From: Parafrankia irregularis
GTDB lineage: Bacteria; Actinomycetota; Actinomycetes; Frankiales; Frankiaceae
Length of the DNA stretch: 64,000 bases
Assembly (NCBI RefSeq): GCF_001536285.1
Contig: NZ_FAOZ01000033.1
Span: 37,947 to 101,946, forward strand
Reading direction: 5' to 3'
The notes beneath the pieces are model-generated. The model made no database searches. It was given only the letters and a program-made list of their open reading frames with translations, and had not been told where the DNA came from. Each line of letters begins with the position of its first letter. Position 1 is the stretch's first letter. Shown piece by piece: positions 53,962 through 63,412 of the stretch. Made by a program: the position numbers and the translations under genes.

Positions 53962-54837
53962 TCACTCCTCCTCAATGCCCAACAGGTCCAGGAAGGCGGC
54001 GGCCGCCGGGGTGCGGCCTTCCCGGCCCCAGATCACGTACTCGGTGCGGGCCGGTGCGTCCGTGACCTCGATCGTGGCCATACCGGCAAGGCCCGCGACG
54101 TACGCGGGCGGGAGCAGGGCCACGCCCAGGCCCGCGCCGACCAGACGGGCCAGGTAATCCGCGTTGGTTACCTCGAAGGCGACCTCGCGGGTGAGACCGG
54201 CGGCGTCGAAGGCCAGATCGGACTGGGCCCGGCCGGCGGTCTTCGCCGGGAGGTCCACGAACACCTCCGAGGACAGCCGGCGGAGGTCGACCGAAGTCTC
54301 GCCGGCGAGCGGGTGGTCTGGGGAGACCACGGCGACCAGCCGTTCCCGGGCCAGCTCCCGGGCCATGACGCCCCGGGGGCGGGCCGTGACCGGGATGCCG
54401 AGGAAGGCCACCTCGATCTCGCCCTGCCTGACCCGCTCGACGAGCTCGTCGCTCGCTCCCACGCTGAGGCTGATCCGGGCCTTCGGATGGCGCTGGTGGA
54501 ACTCTTTGAGGACGGTGGGAATGTCCACGGCGGCGACGGTGGGGATCAGCCCCAGCGCGAGGCGTCCGCGCACCTCCCCGACGGCCGCCGCGACTTCGGC
54601 GGCGGCCCGCTCCGCCGCGTCCAGGCACTGGCGGGCAGCGGGCAGGAAGGCCGCGCCCGCCGCGGTCAGCCGGACCCGGCGACTGGTGCGTTCGAAGAGC
54701 CTCGCACCCAGTTCTTTCTCCAGGCGCGCGATCTGGTGGCTGAGTGCGGACTGCACCACCAGGCAGCGCTGGGCCGCCCTCGTAAAGCTGTTCGTCTCGG
54801 CCACGGCGATCACGTAACGCATCTGCTGGAGCTCCAT
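53962..54837 (-). CDS. LysR-family transcriptional regulator
   Basis: Protein of 291 residues. The N-terminal winged helix-turn-helix (residues 1-60) has the standard LysR form ([23 protein letters not shown]). The inducer-binding domain covers 88-291. LysR regulators usually act on the divergent gene; here the divergent gene is the degraded Rv2466c-like pseudogene and, behind it, an EamA exporter, so the regulator may now control only the exporter. Confidence 0.9.
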   Translation of the reverse strand: MELQQMRYVIAVAETNSFTRAAQRCLVVQSALSHQIARLEKELGARLFERTSRRVRLTAAGAAFLPAARQCLDAAERAAAEVAAAVGEVRGRLALGLIPTVAAVDIPTVLKEFHQRHPKARISLSVGASDELVERVRQGEIEVAFLGIPVTARPRGVMARELARERLVAVVSPDHPLAGETSVDLRRLSSEVFVDLPAKTAGRAQSDLAFDAAGLTREVAFEVTNADYLARLVGAGLGVALLPPAYVAGLAGMATIEVTDAPARTEYVIWGREGRTPAAAAFLDLLGIEEE

Positions 54838-55093
54838 GGATCCATCGTGATACGAGATGCATCACGTGACAAACATGTGTTGGATTCATTGATACCCCCG
54901 GCCCGACACTGGTGACGACCGCACACCGCAGGAACGTCCTCAGGCCGACTCCGCCGGGCGGGCCCTCGATCGGGGCCCCTCCGGCATGCCCGCAAGCCGC
55001 GCCGCCGCTGCCCTCTCCCTATCTCCCGCACCTGGGCGCACCCCGCCGAGGCGTGCCTGCGCGCCCGCGACACCGAAAGGACGAGCGACCGCC

Positions 55094-55736
55094 ATGAGCA
55101 CCACGCCAGTGCGTTCCGAGACGACCATCGCCGACATCTGAGTGGACCCCCGCTGCCCCTGGGCATGGATCACCTCACGCTGGATGCTGGAGGTGGAGCA
55201 GGTCCGGCCGCTGGAGACCCGTTTCCGCATCATGAGCCTGTCGGTCCTCAACGAGGGCCGCGAGGTCCCAGAGAAGTACCGCCAGGGCATGATCGACGGC
55301 TGGGCCTGCGTGCGCGTGTGCGTCGCGGCGCAGCAGCAGCACGGCGACGAAGTGCTGCGCCCCCTCTACAACGCCATGGGCCGTCTGATCCACCACGAGA
55401 AGGCCGGGCTCGGCCACGACATGATCCGCGCCGCCCTGGAGGAGGCGGGTCTGCCCGCCGACGTCATCGAGGCCGCGGAGGACAACTCTTGGGACAAGAA
55501 GCTGCGGGCCGAGCACCACGAGGGGATGGACCCGGTCGGCTCCGAGGTCGGCACCCCCCGTGATCCACGTGCCCGGCCCGGACGGAGAGCCGCTGGCGTT
55601 CTTCGGCCCCGTGCTCACCCCTGCCCCCCGAGGCGAGGCGGCCGGAAAGCTCTGGGACGGCGTGCTGGCGGTGGCGAGCACCGACGGCTTCTTCGAGCTG
55701 AAGCGTGGCCGCGACCGCGACCCGATCTTCGACTGA
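55094..55736 (+). pseudogene. Degraded Rv2466c-like (mycothiol-dependent) oxidoreductase
   Basis: From ATG 55094 the sequence follows the Rv2466c family: CPWAWITSRWMLEV, ISLSVLNE-type segment, HHEGMDPVG, then AFFGPVLTPAPRGEAAGKLW and an ELKR end. Three lesions: an in-frame TGA at 55139-55141 where homologues have Trp; the active site is CPWA rather than CPWC; and a frameshift in the C6 run near 55555 moves the C-terminal part to another frame. It is thus not functional. The TGA is not a plausible selenocysteine codon. Confidence 0.85.
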
Positions 55737-55772
55737 GCCGGCCGGACGGACGTCGGAGGCCGGTGATGCGAG

Positions 55773-56738
55773 ATGCGAGGCGAGATGAAGAGCAGACAGA
55801 ACGTACTCACGGCGGCCGTGACCGGCCTGGCGCCGGCAGTCTGGGGCAGCACCTACCTGGTGACCACCGAACTGCTGCCACCGGACCGGCCGCTCCTGGC
55901 GACCACCATGCGAGCCCTGCCCAGCGGCCTGGTCCTGTTAGCCCTCGGCCGGCGGCTTCCTGCCGGCATCTGGTGGTGGCGCGCGCTGGTGCTGGGCGTT
56001 CTGAACATCGGCGCCTTCAACTTCCTGCTCTTCGTCGCGGCCTACCGACTGCCGGGTGGCATCGCCGCCATGATCATGTCGGCGCAGCCCATGTTCGTCG
56101 TGATCCTCGCTGCACTCTTCCTCGGCGAGAGGATCAGAGCCCTCCCCGCCCTGGCCTGCGCCATGGGCGCCGGAGGCGTGGTGCTGCTCGTCTTCAAGGG
56201 CACGGTGTCCCTCGACACCATGGGAGTCCTCGCCGCAGTCGGCGGAGCGCTGTGCATGGCCTCGGGCATCACCCTGACCAAGCGGTGGGGCCGGCCCGAG
56301 GGTGTCAGCCTGCTCACGTTCACCGGGTGGCAACTCACCGCGGGCGGTCTGGTCCTGCTGCCGTTCTGGTTGTCACTGGAAGATCTTCCCGACGGTCTCA
56401 CCGGTTCCAACGTCTTCGGGTTCGCCTACCTCATCACCCTGGGCGCGGTCCTGAGCTACATCGTCTGGTTCCGGGGCCTCGAACGCCTGCCGGCCGTGGC
56501 GGTCTCCTTCCTCGCGCTGGGCAGCCCGGTCGTGGCGGCGCTGCTGGGCTACCTCTTCAAGGACCAGACGCTGACCGCCCCCCAGATCGTCGGCATCGTC
56601 GTCATCTTCCTGGCGATCCTGCTCGGCCAGCCCCGCCCACCCAAGAAGAAGTCCGAGGAAACCCCCTCGGCCGCACCCCGCACCACTACCTATCACCTCC
56701 CCGACCAACCCGCTCGGGAACAGGAACGCAGCGGATAA
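55773..56738 (+). CDS. EamA-family exporter
   Basis: Protein of 321 residues with ten transmembrane helices in two EamA halves (about residues 12-140 and 150-285) and a cytoplasmic Lys/Pro-rich tail. VWGSTYLVTTELLPPDRP and FLALGSPVVAALLGYLFKDQ are typical of YedA/RhaT-like drug and metabolite exporters. It follows the degraded Rv2466c-like gene and shares the region with the divergent LysR gene, a common actinobacterial grouping. ATG 55773 or 55785 are possible starts. Confidence 0.85.
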   Translation: MRGEMKSRQNVLTAAVTGLAPAVWGSTYLVTTELLPPDRPLLATTMRALPSGLVLLALGRRLPAGIWWWRALVLGVLNIGAFNFLLFVAAYRLPGGIAAMIMSAQPMFVVILAALFLGERIRALPALACAMGAGGVVLLVFKGTVSLDTMGVLAAVGGALCMASGITLTKRWGRPEGVSLLTFTGWQLTAGGLVLLPFWLSLEDLPDGLTGSNVFGFAYLITLGAVLSYIVWFRGLERLPAVAVSFLALGSPVVAALLGYLFKDQTLTAPQIVGIVVIFLAILLGQPRPPKKKSEETPSAAPRTTTYHLPDQPAREQERSG

Positions 56739-56797
56739 CGGCCCGCCGGGTCGTGTCCGGGTCTGTAAAGTTATCGGTGCAACTGTGGCGAATCGGA

Positions 56798-56945
56798 CTA
56801 TTTGCGACCTGCGGTAAGCCGGCCGTCGAACGCGACGTCGAAGGCGTTGAGCGCGCCCTTCCAGCGGATCACCCAGCGTTTGCGGCCCTGCCCGGTGGGA
56901 TCCAGGCTCATGACCGCCATGTAGACGCACTTCATCGCGCAGGCG
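56798..56945 (-). pseudogene. 3' remnant of IS256-family transposase
   Basis: Reading minus from 56945 to the stop TAG at 56800: AMKCVYMAVMSLDPTG, then RWVIRWKGALNAFDVAFDGRL and TAGRK, the C terminus of IS256/Mutator transposases. The catalytic domain and the 5' two thirds are absent. The adjoining GTCCGGGTCTGTAAAGTTA (56757-56775) is a likely inverted-repeat end of the element. An excised or deleted IS lies behind this scar. Confidence 0.8.
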
Positions 56946-57016
56946 GAGGGCCCCACGCTGCGCGGTGCTCCTGGCGTCCGGCGTGGGCCTCGCCCCCGAT
57001 GCCTAACAGCCGTGAT

Positions 57017-58099
57017 CTACACCGCGCTGGTCCCGCCGAGGTAGCTCAGGCTGGGCGGCAGGTATGGGGAGTACTGGAGAGGACTGCATCTCCAGCCCCT
57101 CAGTAGCGGACCGTTCTTCCGCTTCGCGAGCTGCCGGCCGATGCGTTCGGCCACGGCGATCGGGTCCGCGTCCACCTCGCCGTTGGTGACGCGAATGGTA
57201 CTGATCTGCATTCGCTTGAGCTCCTGGTCGCGGCACGCGTCATCGGCACGGGAGCGCTCTGACAGGTGAGAGGTTCCGTCGATCTCCACGCAGGTTTTCG
57301 GCTCGGGGCAGAACAGATCCATCCGCCGGCCTCCGATCGGAACCTGGGGGATCCACTGGACTGGCATCTGGCGGAGATAGAACCACAATCGACGTTCCCG
57401 CGGATAAATCTTCGGCGGGTGCTGGGAGCCGTGCCCGTATGCGCCGGAAAGAATACCCTCCGCGTAGTTGCTGAGGCGAGATCTGTGGGTGGTGGCGCTG
57501 CGACCATGGACGGTTTGGACGATGTTTGCCCGCAGGACCTCAGGGTCGGGAAAGGAACCCGAGCGAGGGTGGGGAAAGGACGCGACCTGTTGCGCCAGAT
57601 TCTCACGACGTCCAGGGCTCGGCCAGCGTACGGATGAGAGGTCGACAGGCCGGCCGGACGGTGACGCCCGCAGGGGTGCCGACAGCCATAACCGCAGGGG
57701 CGCGTATTCGTCCCGGCTCACGCGGGACAGCGTCAGCCACCCGGAGACGACCCGGCCCGCGCGGGCTTCCTGACCAACGAGGCCGGACCAACCCCGCCCC
57801 TCCGGCCCAGCCAGCACGGCGACCTGACCGGTTCCGCAGGTGACGGCGACCTTGTCGTCCGTCGCCTGATCCCTCCTCATCGGAAGTAGGAGCACCGGCA
57901 CGACCGGAGGTCGCCGATCACGGTCGCGTCGAGATGTGACGGATCGGAAGGCGATACCTGCCGCCGTGGCGACCGTTCCGTCGCCGAGGTGGCGACGAAG
58001 CGGCACATCGACCAGCGGCCCGGACGACCACGCCAGCTCTGGGGGCAGGTCAAGCCATGCGGTCGGAAGGCGTCGGGACCAGAGAGAACCGGGTCTCAT
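57017..58099 (-). CDS. Protein with C-terminal DUF559-like PD-(D/E)xK nuclease, coupled to helicase
   Basis: Protein of 360 residues, ATG 58099 sharing its A with the helicase stop (TGATG), so it is translationally coupled. The C-terminal part (about residues 255-335) has GGRRMDLFCPEPKTCVEIDGTSH: Asp then E-x-D in the PD-(D/E)xK arrangement of DUF559/Vsr-like nucleases, followed by a helix with Arg and Asp. The N-terminal 250 residues show no known domain. It would be a DNA nuclease working with the NERD helicase. Confidence 0.7.
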   Translation of the reverse strand: MRPGSLWSRRLPTAWLDLPPELAWSSGPLVDVPLRRHLGDGTVATAAGIAFRSVTSRRDRDRRPPVVPVLLLPMRRDQATDDKVAVTCGTGQVAVLAGPEGRGWSGLVGQEARAGRVVSGWLTLSRVSRDEYAPLRLWLSAPLRASPSGRPVDLSSVRWPSPGRRENLAQQVASFPHPRSGSFPDPEVLRANIVQTVHGRSATTHRSRLSNYAEGILSGAYGHGSQHPPKIYPRERRLWFYLRQMPVQWIPQVPIGGRRMDLFCPEPKTCVEIDGTSHLSERSRADDACRDQELKRMQISTIRVTNGEVDADPIAVAERIGRQLAKRKNGPLLRGWRCSPLQYSPYLPPSLSYLGGTSAV

Positions 58100-60489
58100 C
58101 AGACGGGCCCGGTCTGCGCGGGGCGTGGGTGGCCGGGATCGGGGCCCTGGCGGATTCCCGCCCACACGCTGTCGCGTGCCCTGGTGATGGCCACATACAA
58201 CTGCCGGCGTTCCAGCCGGGTGCGTTCATGAAACGCGTCGGCGGACTCGGATGCCCGTCGAGGGCCCGGGAAGAGATTGCGGTCAGGGATGCAGACGTGG
58301 GCGAAGTCGAGGGCCTTGGCCCGGTGGTATGTGCCGATCTTGACGAACCCACGGCTGGTTCCGTCGTACTGCTTGAGCGACACCGCAGGGATATCGCACC
58401 CAGCGAGCACCCGCAGCCAGCGTGACTCCGCCTCGTTCGTCGACACGAGTACGGCCATGTCGCCGTACCGGGCATCCCTGTTGTCATGCAGCTGCGTGAG
58501 ATGCGCGCACAGTGCCGCGTCCTGCGCGGCCGCGTCGGGCACGGTGACCTCGGCTATCTCGCCTCCGGGGCGGTCGATGTCGACCTCGCGCCGCCCGTGC
58601 TCCGGGGTGCCGTCGAGATCGTCGAAGCTGTCGTCCACGATCACTGTCTGGGCATAGCGCAGGATCTCCGCCCGGTTGCGGTAGTTTCTCGTCAGCACAG
58701 TGGAACGTCCCACGACAGGGACACCGGCCTCGGCGAGGGTGAATCCGCCGGGATAGATGGACTGCTGACCGTCGCCGACGACGAGCAGGCCGTCGGGCTT
58801 GTCCCCGACGAAGGCGTGTAACAGCTGGAGCCCGACGCAGGTCAGATCCTGCACCTCGTCGACGATCACCGCGTCGTACGGGGTCTCGGAGCTTGCGCGG
58901 ACCAGGTCGCGGGCCAGGAGCAGCACGTCGTCGCGGTCGAGGACTTTGCGCTCCGTCCGGAGCCGCTCGTATCGCTCGTAGAGGTCCCAGACCGCGCGCC
59001 GGTGGGTTGGTTGCAACGGCGTGCTGCGCCCCACCCGTGCCAGGCTGGCGTACTGCGAGTAGGAGGTCAGGCCCCTGCCCTTGATGACGGTCGCGATCTC
59101 GTCCCGCCAGTACTGGTGGCCGAGGCCGAGGTCAGGCAGGACCGAGTTCCGCCCGACCTGGGCCCAGGCCCGCCAGAAGCAGGTGTCGGCGGCGTCCTGC
59201 TGATGCCGGCCCGACAGGCCGTGATCGCGAAGACAGCGCGCGGCGACGGCGTGGACGTTGGTGAACTCGATTCTCTCGACGTGGTCGGGTGCCATCCGGG
59301 TCAGCAGGGCGCGGTAGACCGGTCCCAGCGTTCGCACCAGCGAGGTGAACAGCACCCGGTCCCCGCGGGTCGCCAGGTGTTTGGCGCGGTGCAGCGCGAC
59401 GACCGTCTTGCCGGTGCCTGCCGGGCCCCGGACCCGGGCCGGGCCAGACAACCGCCGCCCGGCGAGGCGGGCCTGCGTCGGGTGCAGCCAGGTCATCCAG
59501 GTCTCGATCGGTTCACGATCGGCGGCGTCGAGGAGCTCCCGCCACAGCTCGTCTCGGCTGAGCAACGAACCCTGGCCGGGTGCCCAGCTCTGGCCGGGCG
59601 ACGAACCCGGATCCGGCCTGTCTGTGTCCGACGGCGCGGTCCGGGCCGACAGCTTCGGGGTGGATGTCCGTCCGCCGGCGATGGGCGGATCGGTCTGGTC
59701 CCTCCGGGGTGTCGGCGGGCGTGCTGCGGCCGGCGCGCGTGGCACGACCGGGTCCGCGGCGCGGGGCATCGGAGGACATCCGTGCTCGAGCTGTTCCAGT
59801 AACCGCTCGACCATGTCAGGTGTCAGTCGGGCACCGCGGCGCGCCAGTTCCCGGGCGAGGTCGTACTCTCCCAGCACCGTCACCTCGTCGATCGGCTCCC
59901 GGATGTTCCTCCGTCCGGCTAGGACCAGCAGCGCCACCACCTCGGTCGGCGGCAGGCCCGCGTCCGCCAGCACCTCCGCCACGGCGGCGGCCTGATCCGC
60001 GAGCTTGCGGATGTCGTCGTCCGCGTCGGCATCGCCGCGCCACAGGCGCCCCCTCTCGATGGCGGCCTCCCGCCAGTTCTTCACGTCCACGACGAACACC
60101 CCGCCGGACCCCGCCAGGATCACGTCGATGTTGGCCCGCCGGGTGCCCGGCCACCGCCGATCCGGCAGGACGTGCCACCCGGCGTCCTCCATGACCAGTA
60201 GCGCCCGGGCCACGTTCTGTTCGGCACGGCCGCCGGCCTCCCATCGCCTACGGTGACGGCTCAGCTGGCGCTGGGTATCGCTCAGGTGCTGGATCTGCCG
60301 CTCGACTCCGGCGATCTCCATGCCGAGCAGCACGGCCTGACCGAGAGCGGACGGCTCCGGTAGCCGGCGCGGACCCGCCACCGGCCCGGAGGTTGTAGGC
60401 GTCACAGCCGCAGGGGGCTGCGGCGACCCCGTGCCGAGTGTCGGAACAGCGGTCCCGGGGAGCATCGTCGGCGATCCGTCGGCAGGCAC
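58099..60489 (-). CDS. NERD-domain UvrD-like helicase
   Basis: Protein of 796 residues from ATG 60489. A NERD nuclease domain (about residues 85-200) with ANIDVILAGSGGVFVVDVKNW carries the PD-(D/E)xK-like catalytic Asp and Asp-Val-Lys. After a Pro/Ser/Thr-rich linker comes a superfamily 1 helicase: Walker A GPAGTGKT (about 361), Walker B VIVDEVQD, and the C-terminal motif YVAITRARD. NERD-helicases are found in phage-defence loci. It is in one operon with the downstream PD-(D/E)xK protein. Confidence 0.82.
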   Translation of the reverse strand: MPADGSPTMLPGTAVPTLGTGSPQPPAAVTPTTSGPVAGPRRLPEPSALGQAVLLGMEIAGVERQIQHLSDTQRQLSRHRRRWEAGGRAEQNVARALLVMEDAGWHVLPDRRWPGTRRANIDVILAGSGGVFVVDVKNWREAAIERGRLWRGDADADDDIRKLADQAAAVAEVLADAGLPPTEVVALLVLAGRRNIREPIDEVTVLGEYDLARELARRGARLTPDMVERLLEQLEHGCPPMPRAADPVVPRAPAAARPPTPRRDQTDPPIAGGRTSTPKLSARTAPSDTDRPDPGSSPGQSWAPGQGSLLSRDELWRELLDAADREPIETWMTWLHPTQARLAGRRLSGPARVRGPAGTGKTVVALHRAKHLATRGDRVLFTSLVRTLGPVYRALLTRMAPDHVERIEFTNVHAVAARCLRDHGLSGRHQQDAADTCFWRAWAQVGRNSVLPDLGLGHQYWRDEIATVIKGRGLTSYSQYASLARVGRSTPLQPTHRRAVWDLYERYERLRTERKVLDRDDVLLLARDLVRASSETPYDAVIVDEVQDLTCVGLQLLHAFVGDKPDGLLVVGDGQQSIYPGGFTLAEAGVPVVGRSTVLTRNYRNRAEILRYAQTVIVDDSFDDLDGTPEHGRREVDIDRPGGEIAEVTVPDAAAQDAALCAHLTQLHDNRDARYGDMAVLVSTNEAESRWLRVLAGCDIPAVSLKQYDGTSRGFVKIGTYHRAKALDFAHVCIPDRNLFPGPRRASESADAFHERTRLERRQLYVAITRARDSVWAGIRQGPDPGHPRPAQTGPV

Positions 60490-60892
60490 GTCACGACCTC
60501 CTCACCTTGCGTCATAGATGAGAATAGGTCGAGAGGGGAACGTTTGGCGCGGTTTGCGTTATGTAGGGCCACTTGAAGGCCGACCAAGAACCTTTACCGC
60601 CAGAAGCGCCGACTCGACCAAACAAATGTTCGAAGTTCTGGATGGGATGGTGGTTGTCGCGAGACGTAGCGAAAACCTGAAGCGGACCCCTGCCTGGCGG
60701 TGGGCTGTCCAAGGCGTTCGGGAAGGCCTGCGGCTCCGAGTCGCGCACTCGACTTTGTTGCTCCGTGGGTGCAGGTCGGTGGACATGGGAAGCCGGTTCG
60801 TGCGGCGTTGGGGACCGATGTGACCGGCTCCGATGGGCCGGTCGACGAGCCATGCCTTGCATGGAATATGCCTTCGATGTACTGCTGTTGCA
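60490..60892. other. Intergenic stretch before the HigBA module
   Basis: About 400 bases between the helicase start and the divergent toxin remnant. GC is slightly lower than in the neighbouring genes. No convincing frame, repeat or hairpin was found; promoters for the helicase (minus) and the HigBA module (plus) are expected. Confidence 0.4.
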
Positions 60893-61299
60893 GTGGACAT
60901 TGACTGGCCTGAGGACTTCGGCCGGTGGCTCGACCACCTGGAGGAGGAGGTGCGTGCAGGCGACGAAAATTCGCGTCTCCTGCTGGCCTACGCCGCTCGT
61001 GCCCTCGACCAGTTGCGGAACCTGACAGATCCGCCCACCCGGGACAGCGAGATGGCGACCCTGCGCTGGGTGCGGCAGTCTCGCCGCTACCGCTCTGGCG
61101 GGTCTCGCACGCCTACGACCCACGGGTAGCTGTCAGGCTGATCTGCTGCTTTCCTCCCGCGACCGGCACCGTGGTCGTCGCGCTGTTCGCCGCCGACAAG
61201 GTCAGGTTGGGGGACGTCTTCTACGACGGAGTAGCCGCCAGAGCCGACCCCATGATCGACCAGTGGAAGCGCGAGACCTCTTACGAGGAGAAGCCATGA
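60893..61299 (+). pseudogene. HigB-type (DUF891) toxin, frameshifted
   Basis: From GTG 60893 one frame gives DWPEDFGRWLDHLEEE and MATLRWVRQSRRY; the rest (PLWRVSHAYDPRVAVRL, AADKVRLGDVFYDGVAARA) is in another frame. One missing base near 61085 separates them, and adding one C gives RRYPLWR. The reconstructed protein is a phage-derived Gp49/HigB-like RNase. The stop overlaps the antitoxin ATG. The toxin is inactive unless the frameshift is a sequence error or is bypassed. Confidence 0.8.
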
Positions 61300-61673
61300 C
61301 AGGGGACGCCCCGCGGCTCCCATCGAAGTTCGTCCGTGGCAACGACCACCTGGACCGGCTCCTGGCCGACCCCCAGCTCGCCGCCGATGTCGCCGAGGCC
61401 CACGTGGCGGCCGAGGAGATGGACCGGGTCTACGCCATGAACCTGGCGATGATCCGCAAGGCGGCGCAGATGACCCAGGCAGAGGTCGCCAAGAAGCTCG
61501 GTGTCGGCCAAGCTGCTGTCTCGCGCCTCGAAAGCCGTGAGGACATGCTCCTGTCGACCCTCTACGACTACCTCACCGCTACTGGCGCAGACACCGCGAG
61601 CATCGTCGTCACCGTCCACGGACGCCGCATCGAACTCGACCTCGGCATCATCCACGGCGCCCGGACCGCCTGA
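61296..61673 (+). CDS. HigA-type XRE antitoxin
   Basis: Protein of 125 residues, ATG overlapping the toxin stop by ATGA. The XRE helix-turn-helix (about residues 50-105) contains MIRKAAQMTQAEVAKKLGVGQAAVSRLE, and the N-terminal 40 residues form the toxin-facing part. It follows the toxin, the usual HigBA order. With the toxin frameshifted, it may persist as a solitary regulator or as an anti-addiction gene. Confidence 0.85.
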   Translation: MTGDAPRLPSKFVRGNDHLDRLLADPQLAADVAEAHVAAEEMDRVYAMNLAMIRKAAQMTQAEVAKKLGVGQAAVSRLESREDMLLSTLYDYLTATGADTASIVVTVHGRRIELDLGIIHGARTA

Positions 61674-62136
61674 CGACACGGACACCTCGACGGCATTCGC
61701 CGAGCCGGGGAGTCGCGGGCGGGCCCGCGGGCGACGAACCAGCGTCACAGCAGGAATGGCCACCCGACGTGGGTCGGTTGCGTGAAGCACCCGCCGGCGA
61801 CCGGTGCCCGCTCAGGGCGCAGATCGGGTGCGTTGTAGACGGGCCTCGGCCCGAACGAGCCAGTAGGGCCGACGGTCTTCCCGCGTCGTAGCCGGTGCGA
61901 GCCCGGCCAGGGAATCAGTCGCTGCGTGCGACCCCTATCTGGCGCGGACCCTCTGCCGCATGCTGGTCGTTCATCATCGCCGGATGGACAGTCGCGGGAG
62001 CCACTGCCTGGGCATGTGGACCATAGCTGCAGCGCTCCGCGTCTGCCCGGTCACGCCATGGAGGTTCGCATTAGTGCTGGTCGCCACGATGCCTGATCTG
62101 GCCAATGCCCAGGTCGCACCGATGGTCGCGGTGACC
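61674..62136. other. Intergenic stretch between antitoxin and tRNA fragment
   Basis: About 460 bases with no convincing gene. Short frames on both strands (such as 61960-62508) lack start signals and run through the tRNA fragment and IS end, so they are not genes. Nothing else was recognised. Confidence 0.4.
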
Positions 62137-62176
62137 GGTGCGCCCGGCAGGGATCGAACCTGCGACCCAGTGCTTA
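62137..62176 (-). tRNA. tRNA-Arg(UCU) 3' half, interrupted by IS630
   Basis: On the minus strand the IS-proximal end reads TAAGCACTGGGTC then GCAGG-TTCGATC-CCTGC (T arm), CGGGCGC (acceptor 3' strand), then ACC. Joining across the IS gives CTTCTAA, a canonical anticodon loop with UCU (Arg). The far flank, GCGCACCAGCCTCAATTG, resembles the 5' acceptor and D arm but lacks the D-loop/anticodon-stem segment (about 14 bases). It is thus a broken tRNA, either an attachment-site remnant or a decayed gene. It is not expected to be functional. Confidence 0.65.
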
Positions 62177-63410
62177 GTGCCGCATCAGGCAACGTTGGCC
62201 CGGTCGACGATTCGCCTGAGTTGCTGATCGTGAGCGTGGTTGTTCCGCCAGATGATGTAGCGGCGGATCATGCTGGCCTGGGCTCGGTGGTTGCGGTGGT
62301 CGGTCCCGTCGAGCGCGAAGTAGCGCAGGGCGGTGAACTGGGCCTCGATGCGGTTGAGCCAGGAACTGTTCGTCGGGGTGTAGGCGATCTCGACGTTGTT
62401 CGCCGTGGCCCAGTCCCCGACCCGGCTGTCGACGCGGGTCGTCAGGTGCGGGCTGTAGTTGTCACAGATGATCGCGATCCGGACGTCGGGTGGGTAGAGC
62501 GAGCGTAGGTAGCGGCAGAACGTCAGGAACGTGGTGCGGTTCTTCGTGACCTTCACATGGCCGTAGAGCCGGTCGCGGTTCAGGTCGTAGGCGGCGAGCA
62601 GATGCCGCACACCCTGGGTGCGGGTGTAGGTCGCGCGTAACCGCCGTCGTGGACCCCGTTTCGGGTCGGTGTTCTTCCCGCCGATGCCGGCCCACATCCG
62701 TCCGGGGCGGGGTTGGAGGTTGAGGGGGCCGAACTCGTCCATGCAGAAGATCACGGTGGGTTCGTCCGTCTCCGGGCGGACCTGCCCGTCGGCGATCGCG
62801 TAGAGGTGCTCGACGCGGGCCTTCTTGACCTCGTAGTTCGGGTCGGTGCTGGTCTTCCAGGTCTTCAGGCGTTGAAACGAGACGCCCTCCTCACGGAGGA
62901 GAACCCGTAGGCCCTCATGGCTGATGTCGTCGACCACCCCCTCGGCGACCAGGAACTCGCCCAGTTTCGACAGGCTCCAGGTCGAGAACGGGAGCTGGTG
63001 CTCCGACGGCCGCGACTTCGCGATCTTCTTGATCTCCCGGCGTTCCGGCAGGGTGAACTTCCTCGGCCGGCCGCCTGAGTACTTCGGGTACAGCGAGGTG
63101 AACCCGTCGGTGTTGAAGTTGTGGATCACATCGCGGACCCGGTCCTCGGACGTGAACGTGACCTCGGCGATCTTCGTCGGGGTCATGCCCTGCGCCGAGA
63201 GCAGGACCATCTGCGCTCGGCGCCAGGTCACCACCGACCCCGAGGACCGTCTGACGATCCTCAGCAGTTTCTGCCCCTCGTCCGGATCGATCTCCCGGAC
63301 CCGTACCCGTTCCGCCACAGGACGGATCATCGAACCAGCAGCCGCACCGGCCGGGGATCCGGGCCGGCGCGCCGCTCACAACTCGGGGCAAACCTTCGCG
63401 GGAGCGGCAT
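62177..63410 (-). mobile_element. IS630-family insertion element
   Basis: Flanked by TA on both sides (62175-62176 and 63411-63412), as expected for TA-target IS630 elements. The ends carry short imperfect inverted repeats (GTGCCGC at the left, ATGCCGC when the right is reversed). It has one intact transposase gene. It sits in the anticodon loop of a tRNA-Arg(UCU)-like sequence. Confidence 0.8.
62185..63330 (-). CDS. IS630-family transposase
   Basis: Protein of 381 residues, intact. The N-terminal helix-turn-helix part (about residues 15-90) contains MTPTKIAEVTFTSEDRVRD. The DDE catalytic domain shows FCMDEFGPL (first Asp, about residue 196), ICDNYSPHL (second Asp, about 289) and TNSSWLNRIEAQF (Glu, about 328). 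The frame is unbroken, so the element may be active. Start ATG 63330. Confidence 0.92.
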   Translation of the reverse strand: MIRPVAERVRVREIDPDEGQKLLRIVRRSSGSVVTWRRAQMVLLSAQGMTPTKIAEVTFTSEDRVRDVIHNFNTDGFTSLYPKYSGGRPRKFTLPERREIKKIAKSRPSEHQLPFSTWSLSKLGEFLVAEGVVDDISHEGLRVLLREEGVSFQRLKTWKTSTDPNYEVKKARVEHLYAIADGQVRPETDEPTVIFCMDEFGPLNLQPRPGRMWAGIGGKNTDPKRGPRRRLRATYTRTQGVRHLLAAYDLNRDRLYGHVKVTKNRTTFLTFCRYLRSLYPPDVRIAIICDNYSPHLTTRVDSRVGDWATANNVEIAYTPTNSSWLNRIEAQFTALRYFALDGTDHRNHRAQASMIRRYIIWRNNHAHDQQLRRIVDRANVA

Positions 63411-63412
63411 TA

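Noticed and set aside
55139..55141. TGA as a selenocysteine codon in the Rv2466c-like gene
   Set aside because: It replaces a Trp outside the catalytic CPWx motif, no hairpin is seen right behind it, and the gene also carries a frameshift and a lost active-site Cys.
58099..60489. The NERD-helicase as part of a named defence system such as Gabija or Zorya
   Set aside because: Gabija has an OLD/TOPRIM nuclease and no NERD domain, and Zorya has motor-like proteins; neither fits the two proteins seen.
61960..62508. A 182-codon plus-strand frame
   Set aside because: It runs through the tRNA remnant and the antisense of the IS630 transposase; no start signal or family.
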